Shown: positions 59,190 to 64,000 of the stretch, one piece after another
Layout of the letters: every line of letters starts with the position of its first letter
Numbering within the stretch: the first letter of the stretch is position 1
Source of the DNA: Takakia lepidozioides
Taxonomy: Eukaryota > Streptophyta > Takakiopsida > Takakiales > Takakiaceae
Reading direction: 5' to 3'
NCBI GenBank assembly: GCA_030704615.1
Contig: CM060733.1
Location: 8,740,001-8,804,000 of the forward strand
Length of the DNA: 64,000 nucleotides
Position numbers and translations under genes: made by a program
Notes under the pieces: generated by a model
Database searches by the model: none
What the model was told of the DNA's origin: nothing
What the model saw: only the letters and a program-made list of their open reading frames with translations

Positions 59190-60019
59190 GGAAGAAGATT
59201 TTTTTTTTTCACTGGACGAAACCTTGAGTAGTATAGCCAGCAACCTTAAACCTATAGCGGCAGCGGCGGCGGGTTTCGCATTGAGAAACATTTGGTGAGA
59301 GAGAGAGAAGACTCCGGCCGAAGCCGGCGTAAGTTGCCGTTTGTTGGTAATAATAGTTGTGAGGGATCGGAATGTCGTGAGGTGGATTGCTTTGAAACAT
59401 TTATGAATGAGAATGATGGGGATTTTGAAGTTATTATGTATAACGTTGATACTGGCATTATGTATGCCGCCTCTAGTTCTGACAGTGATGAAGGTTAATG
59501 GCCGGTGGTCCAGCCTCTATGGCGAATTGCAAGGATGAGCGAAACATATTTTTGTCGTTTTTCCAGGATCGAATCATTGGGGTAGCGATCATGACAGTAT
59601 GTGAATTCGATGAAGTGGATGGTGAGTTGTGGGGATGACGTAGTGGGTGGTGGGGTGCTAGCGGGTTGTATCCAAGTAGAATATCATGGCAGAGTCTGGT
59701 GGAGCAGGTGCATGGTGAACGGGTACATGTAATATGGGAGCAACCATGGTGGTACAGTGTGGTCTGGTGGTCGGCCTTGGTAGGTGCCGACGTTAATGAG
59801 TGAGAACCACCTGGTTTCAACTTGGCTCATAAAGAGTTTATGGATGTGCCAGACTGTGTGGTTGTGACGAGTGATATGAAGGCCATGAATGATTGGATGG
59901 ATACATTGGCTATGGAGGTGTGGCCAGATGTCGCGTTCATGGTGGGTGAAACATTTGGTGATATAGCCACAAACCTAAGCAACGGTGGGTTTCGTATTGA
60001 GAAACCCTCAGTGATGTAG
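59190..60019 (+). other. Unassigned region with a diverged internal duplication
   Basis: About 70 bp around 59216-59292 (gaaaccttgagtagtatagc to attgagaaacatttggtgag) recur in diverged form at 59948-60015 (gaaacatttggtgatatagc to attgagaaaccctcagtgat). Short frames at 59292-59498 and 59822-60019 include this sequence. I see no family, and the frames are not joined by convincing splice sites. Confidence 0.3.
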
Positions 60020-63000
60020 ATTGAATCCAAACTTTCTATACAAAAATCCCAACACCCAACATTCCCACATCCAAAATTAGGCTTTCAATGCCCAATATCT
60101 GGGTAATCTTAGCATAATGTACATGTTTTGATATTGATGTTCAGTATCACAAGAGAGGATAGGATTTAGGATATATGTTCTGATATAGTCTATGGCATAT
60201 TCAATGGAAATCTCTCCGGGTATCTAGAGGATGAACCCTATATTTGTTTTCAGTTTTCTTCCATAGAAAATATATCTCAGAATGTAAAAGTAGTTTTAGG
60301 GGTCAGGGTTTCACCCCACGAAATTATCCATGGGTGAGGACCTTAAATGTGACATGCAGTCTCATCGCCGCCAACTCTCCCGCCTAACTATGAAAAGGGT
60401 ATGATATCGTGTGAGCACAACGCGAGGAAAATCCACGCCTAGAAGATAACATGTTTATCAGGTATAGGGGTTACTTGTTATTTATGTGTTATAACTAGTG
60501 CTCATGTGAACCCTTGGAAATAGTTTCACACATTTATGATTTTCGCAAATTATTGGTTCGCTGTAGAATATTCTGCGGAGATTGGGGGAATTCACAGAAT
60601 ATGCCCTTGTGCTCACGTGATGTGCTGCCCAGCCAGCAAGAAGGTTCGACTAAACAAGCAATGGAAACTTGTTAGACACATACCAAATTGCGTGCACTCT
60701 AGCAGGGGATCCAGTATGGGGTTTTGTGTGGGTATGTTCCGTGGAGAAGAAAAAGAAATATTGGTATTAGAATCATGTAAGCAAGCTACCAACATGCACA
60801 TTTGGTCCCACTTGCCAGAGATGGGTAATCTCTGCAATCTCTTAAGATGATATGCAATTATCACTCCCATGCTTCTGTTTTCAGGCAGAATTGGGTGTTA
60901 CAGGTTTGCATCACCATCGTAATGGCTTTATTTCATGTAACACTGGTGGGCTAAACCACAAAGGTTACAATCTAGTTACGTAACGCTTGTTCTCTTATGC
61001 TTAGAGTTTAGTGTCTCCCACCTGTTTCATTGCCGAGCCTACTCGGTGATTCGACGTGGTATTTATAGCTTGCCTATGATGGCTGGGTTAGGGTGTTACC
61101 CCATCTAGTTCCTGATGTCTCCCTCATGGACCTTCACATGGTTAATTTTTCCATGTCTTTAATATGAATTAAGGGCCTTTGTCCCCTAAAATAAAAATTC
61201 CCTTTTGATTTTATGCTCATCAAAATTTTGGTCCGCTCACCTGCTCACCCACCCGCTACTTCCTCACCATCAACCAACACCATTTCTTTTTCAGTAGTAC
61301 TACCACTTCTCTAAAAAATAGGCGATGGCACAATTAGCCTGATTCTTGTTTGTTGTTTCATGAACAGTGGATCACTGGTTTTTTTTGGAAAAGCTTTCCC
61401 CTAGGTGGACAGTGCTGGATGCAACCCGATCATACTTTTGATATATTCGCCTCCATGGCCTCCTCGCATGGTTATTTTTTCGTGACTTTTTTTTATACAA
61501 TATTACTGGGCCCCTCCATCCCCTTTTTCTTAAAAGCAAAAGAAAAATAAAAGATCGCAGATCAATTTTTCGCACCATCCTGCTATAAACTTCTCTAAAT
61601 CACAAATAGTCAAACACATTCTTCAGGCTAAACCCCAGTGCAAGTTGTTGGGAAGTCAAGGAGAACTGATGAGCATAACCTCCATGGCTGGTCGTTGGAA
61701 GGTCAATGGAGCAAAGGTAACCAATTCTTGGCAAAACTGATAGCCACATGGCCCCGCACAGCTCACATAGTCAGGCGTGTCAGGAGGATGTGACTTGACG
61801 GGTATTGCTGCAAACAAACCCCACTACCTGCAGGTTTGACCTTCCACTGCTCATGGATACCTATAGGTGTGCTTACCGTACTCTAAGTTACACTGGCGGC
61901 AGGAGTTGACTGCATGTGCCAGCACTGCTCACTTGTCTGCTCACCAGACCAGGCCAAATCATGTCAGTAGACAAACGAGCTAGAATCATAGCTTCTACAA
62001 AGATTGCTAGGTTGAAAAATTAGCAGAAGTCTCATCCAAGAAGCTTGGTAAAAATTGGATGTGAAGCTTGGTTAGAAATATGGCGGTAAATGTTTTCAGA
62101 GACCAAATCCGCGGATCTTGAATTGATTCTTGCTCATTGGAGAAAAGAGATGAATCTAGTATCCAGGGTTCAAACACAGAAACCTTGATTCTAATCTGTA
62201 TGTTGAGGCCAACCCAGTTGCTCCATGAAATCAAAATACCTTGGTGTGCCTTGAAACTCATTGCTTTGTTCTCAGTATGTAGACTTGAGACATTTGTAGA
62301 ACTATGGCTGAGAGATCCAAAACAGTACTCCATAGAAAGCAGAGATATCAAAAGATACAGGCAGCTGTGACAAGAAACTGGAAATAGCAAACGACAGCAT
62401 CATGTTCTTAACTACATACAAAGTGGCACGAAGAGTGTGCATGACAAACAGCAATGAGCGATTACCGCCTTAAAGAAAGGGACCAATGAGGTGCTGCTAT
62501 CCAAGGAAAGCCATTTAGTTACAATTCCACCCTGCGTCCACCATGACACGGGATTTAGCACCGGTCGTGTTATGAAGGCCGCAAACACAGATGCCCATAG
62601 GCTTAAGTTATTCCCCAATGTTTCCCTACCAGCTCAGAGTAAAAGGCAAGGATTTATAGAGCATCCAATACTTGGCCACCCCAAATAGCCCCAGCTAAAA
62701 GTACAGTGTGTGCGATGCTCAGTCGTCACCTTCTATCTGTCTCTCACAGCAGAATGCTGTGCAAGAACAAGAGAGAGCAGAGAAGAAAAGATGTTCATCT
62801 GAAAGGGATAAAGACGATGAAGGTAGATGGAAGGGATGGTCTGGCAGAGGTCTATTGCCTGGAGGAGCCATGAATTCCAAAGGAGGTAAAAGCCAAAAGG
62901 CCAAAAGACTAATGCCAGTTTTCTAAGACCTGGGTGGTCATTGCTGATGTGTATCTCTGTCTGGCTCTAAAATGTCAAACATTGTAGATACGGAGAACTG

Positions 63001-63219
63001 GGGCAGAAAGAGGCAGGGTATCATACTCTCCTGTCATGGAAGGCCCTTTCCTATGAGAATCTCCAGTTAGGAAAGCCCCCTTCCTTTTGTCTCTCTTATG
63101 AAGAATACAGAGTGCAAGCACTCCCACTGAAGTAAACTCGACCGAAGCAAGACAAGGAGTATCAGATCCCAAGAAACAAACATGAATGAGAGGAACGGCC
63201 CTGGTCAATTAGCAGGAGC
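60020..63219. other. Long intergenic stretch before the MAP kinase gene
   Basis: No supported gene. A frame at 60536-60850 (+) is Cys/His-containing but matches nothing with confidence. From about 62700 leftward boundary to 63219 the sequence is richer in GC and probably includes the kinase's 3' untranslated region. No transposon domain, RNA gene or clear repeat was seen. Confidence 0.35.
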
Positions 63220-64000
63220 TCATTGCATCATGCCTGGAAGCGGGTTGAATGCCAGTGCTTCCATCATGATAAGCTCCTTGATGTGCTCCTCAGATAAGGA
63301 AGGTTGTTCAAAGTCGAACTCAAAGGGGCAGGTGCTTGCTGGTTCGTCATTGATGTCATGAAGTGTGGCTAGATACGGATGGCTCAAAGCCTGCTCCACT
63401 GAATGATCCCCAAGATACACACATTACACCCACTTAGGTGGCTCCAAAGGAACAGCACACTCGAAATTAAAGGGAAAAAAGAGACAGGACCAGCCAAACT
63501 GGAAATAATCCTATAGGAAGCTCGGGTGGAGTAAAACCATGGTTACCGCCTGATAGCAGGTCTCTGAACTCCAAAAGACTTTATGGCTTGAAATACATTC
63601 TAGATTAATCAATTATATCGGTCCTGTCATCTCCTTCCTTGCTACGAACCTCCCACTTTTGTCCATGCAAGGACAGGCCCTCTTGTCTGGAAAGAAAATA
63701 ATTTCAGAGGTCTAGATAAGAGTATGTATCTGGTGGGTATTATTAGACTCTCTGCTTGCCATGGTCTGTGTCCAGAGACCAAGCACCTGCTTTGGAAAAT
63801 ACAAGTGAGTGAGATAGAGAGAGAACCTGTGATACGACGCGCTGGGTCAAACACCAGCATCTTCTCAATGAGATCAACCGCAGTAGGCTGCATATTGTTG
63901 AACTTTTGGATCAATGGCTGACGTGGGTATCTTGGGAGCTGGCGGATGTAGCGTCTTGCATTGTCACTTCGCAAGAACCCCAGATCATGGTCCTCAGGGG
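63220..64000 (-). CDS. MAP kinase, last two exons (gene cut by the window edge)
   Basis: Two minus-strand exons are visible: 64000-63827 (continuing off the window) and 63398-63220, ending at TGA. They encode the C-terminal lobe of a plant MAP kinase: [20 protein letters not shown], then [17 protein letters not shown] (kinase subdomain XI), then [20 protein letters not shown], and the common-docking-type tail [20 protein letters not shown] followed by EALAFNP. The spelling resembles group A/B (MPK3/MPK4-type) rather than the TDY kinases, but the activation loop lies outside the window. MAP kinases phosphorylate Ser/Thr-Pro sites downstream of MAP kinase kinases in stress, immunity and development. 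The splice falls inside the codon after RIT (phase 1) and is canonical. The tail LPGMMQ is short, as in these groups. Confidence 0.93.

Noticed and set aside
60536-60850. 104-codon frame with several Cys and His
   Set aside because: Spacing fits no known zinc or F-box pattern well enough, and no splice partners were found.
1-64000. CRISPR array, operon or prokaryotic transfer signals
   Set aside because: No regularly spaced identical short repeats with unique spacers; all recognised genes are plant-type with introns or plant secreted-protein families.

Overview
The window is nuclear DNA of a land plant. Genes are split by short GT-AG introns, and the products are plant families: a BURP protein, a P-class PPR protein, NADP-isocitrate dehydrogenase, a transformer-2/SR45a-like splicing factor, a DUF642 protein, a Gnk2-domain protein and a MAP kinase. 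Many CT/GA microsatellites and LINE fragments lie in the introns. The style suggests a seed-free vascular plant, possibly a fern; this is inference, not shown by any single feature.

Layout. 1-547 is the 5' part of a minus-strand gene of unknown function running off the left edge. 1665-4220 (+) encodes a small membrane protein (5 exons). 5854-7676 (+) is a BURP-domain gene (4 exons). 9284-16430 (-) is a complete 15-exon NADP-isocitrate dehydrogenase with an organelle presequence and a C-terminal SKL peroxisome signal. 16975-21093 (+) is an 8-exon PLP-homeostasis (YggS/PROSC) gene, head to head with it. 22695-27148 (-) is a 3-exon mitochondrial PPR gene. 29154-32230 (+) is a coiled-coil protein. 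36326-41070 (+) is a tra2-like SR factor. 42416-43717 (-) is an intronless DUF642 gene. 44765-48245 (-) is a 5'-truncated, broken L1-type LINE. The right edge (63220-64000, -) holds the last exons of a MAP kinase.

From about 48.2 kb to 61 kb the sequence turns AT-rich and gene-poor. It holds a 2.36-kb direct duplication carrying one intact gene and one dead copy of a small secreted six-cysteine protein, an intronless secreted Gnk2-type (antifungal family) gene, a triplicated 280-bp repeat and an F-box/kelch relic. It looks like an accessory, defence-flavoured stretch beside a conserved housekeeping stretch.

A second theme is one LINE family, different from the L1, whose 3' end recurs five times and ends in TCTC rather than poly(A). 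One copy is fused to a nearly full-length 5S-rRNA-like head, which makes a 5S-derived SINE inside the isocitrate dehydrogenase gene. Another copy has a 14-bp target-site duplication inside the PPR gene. Exon junctions were assigned by hand from reading frame, splice consensus and family similarity. For the seven complete multi-exon models plus the DUF642 gene the summed exon lengths are divisible by three and end at a stop.
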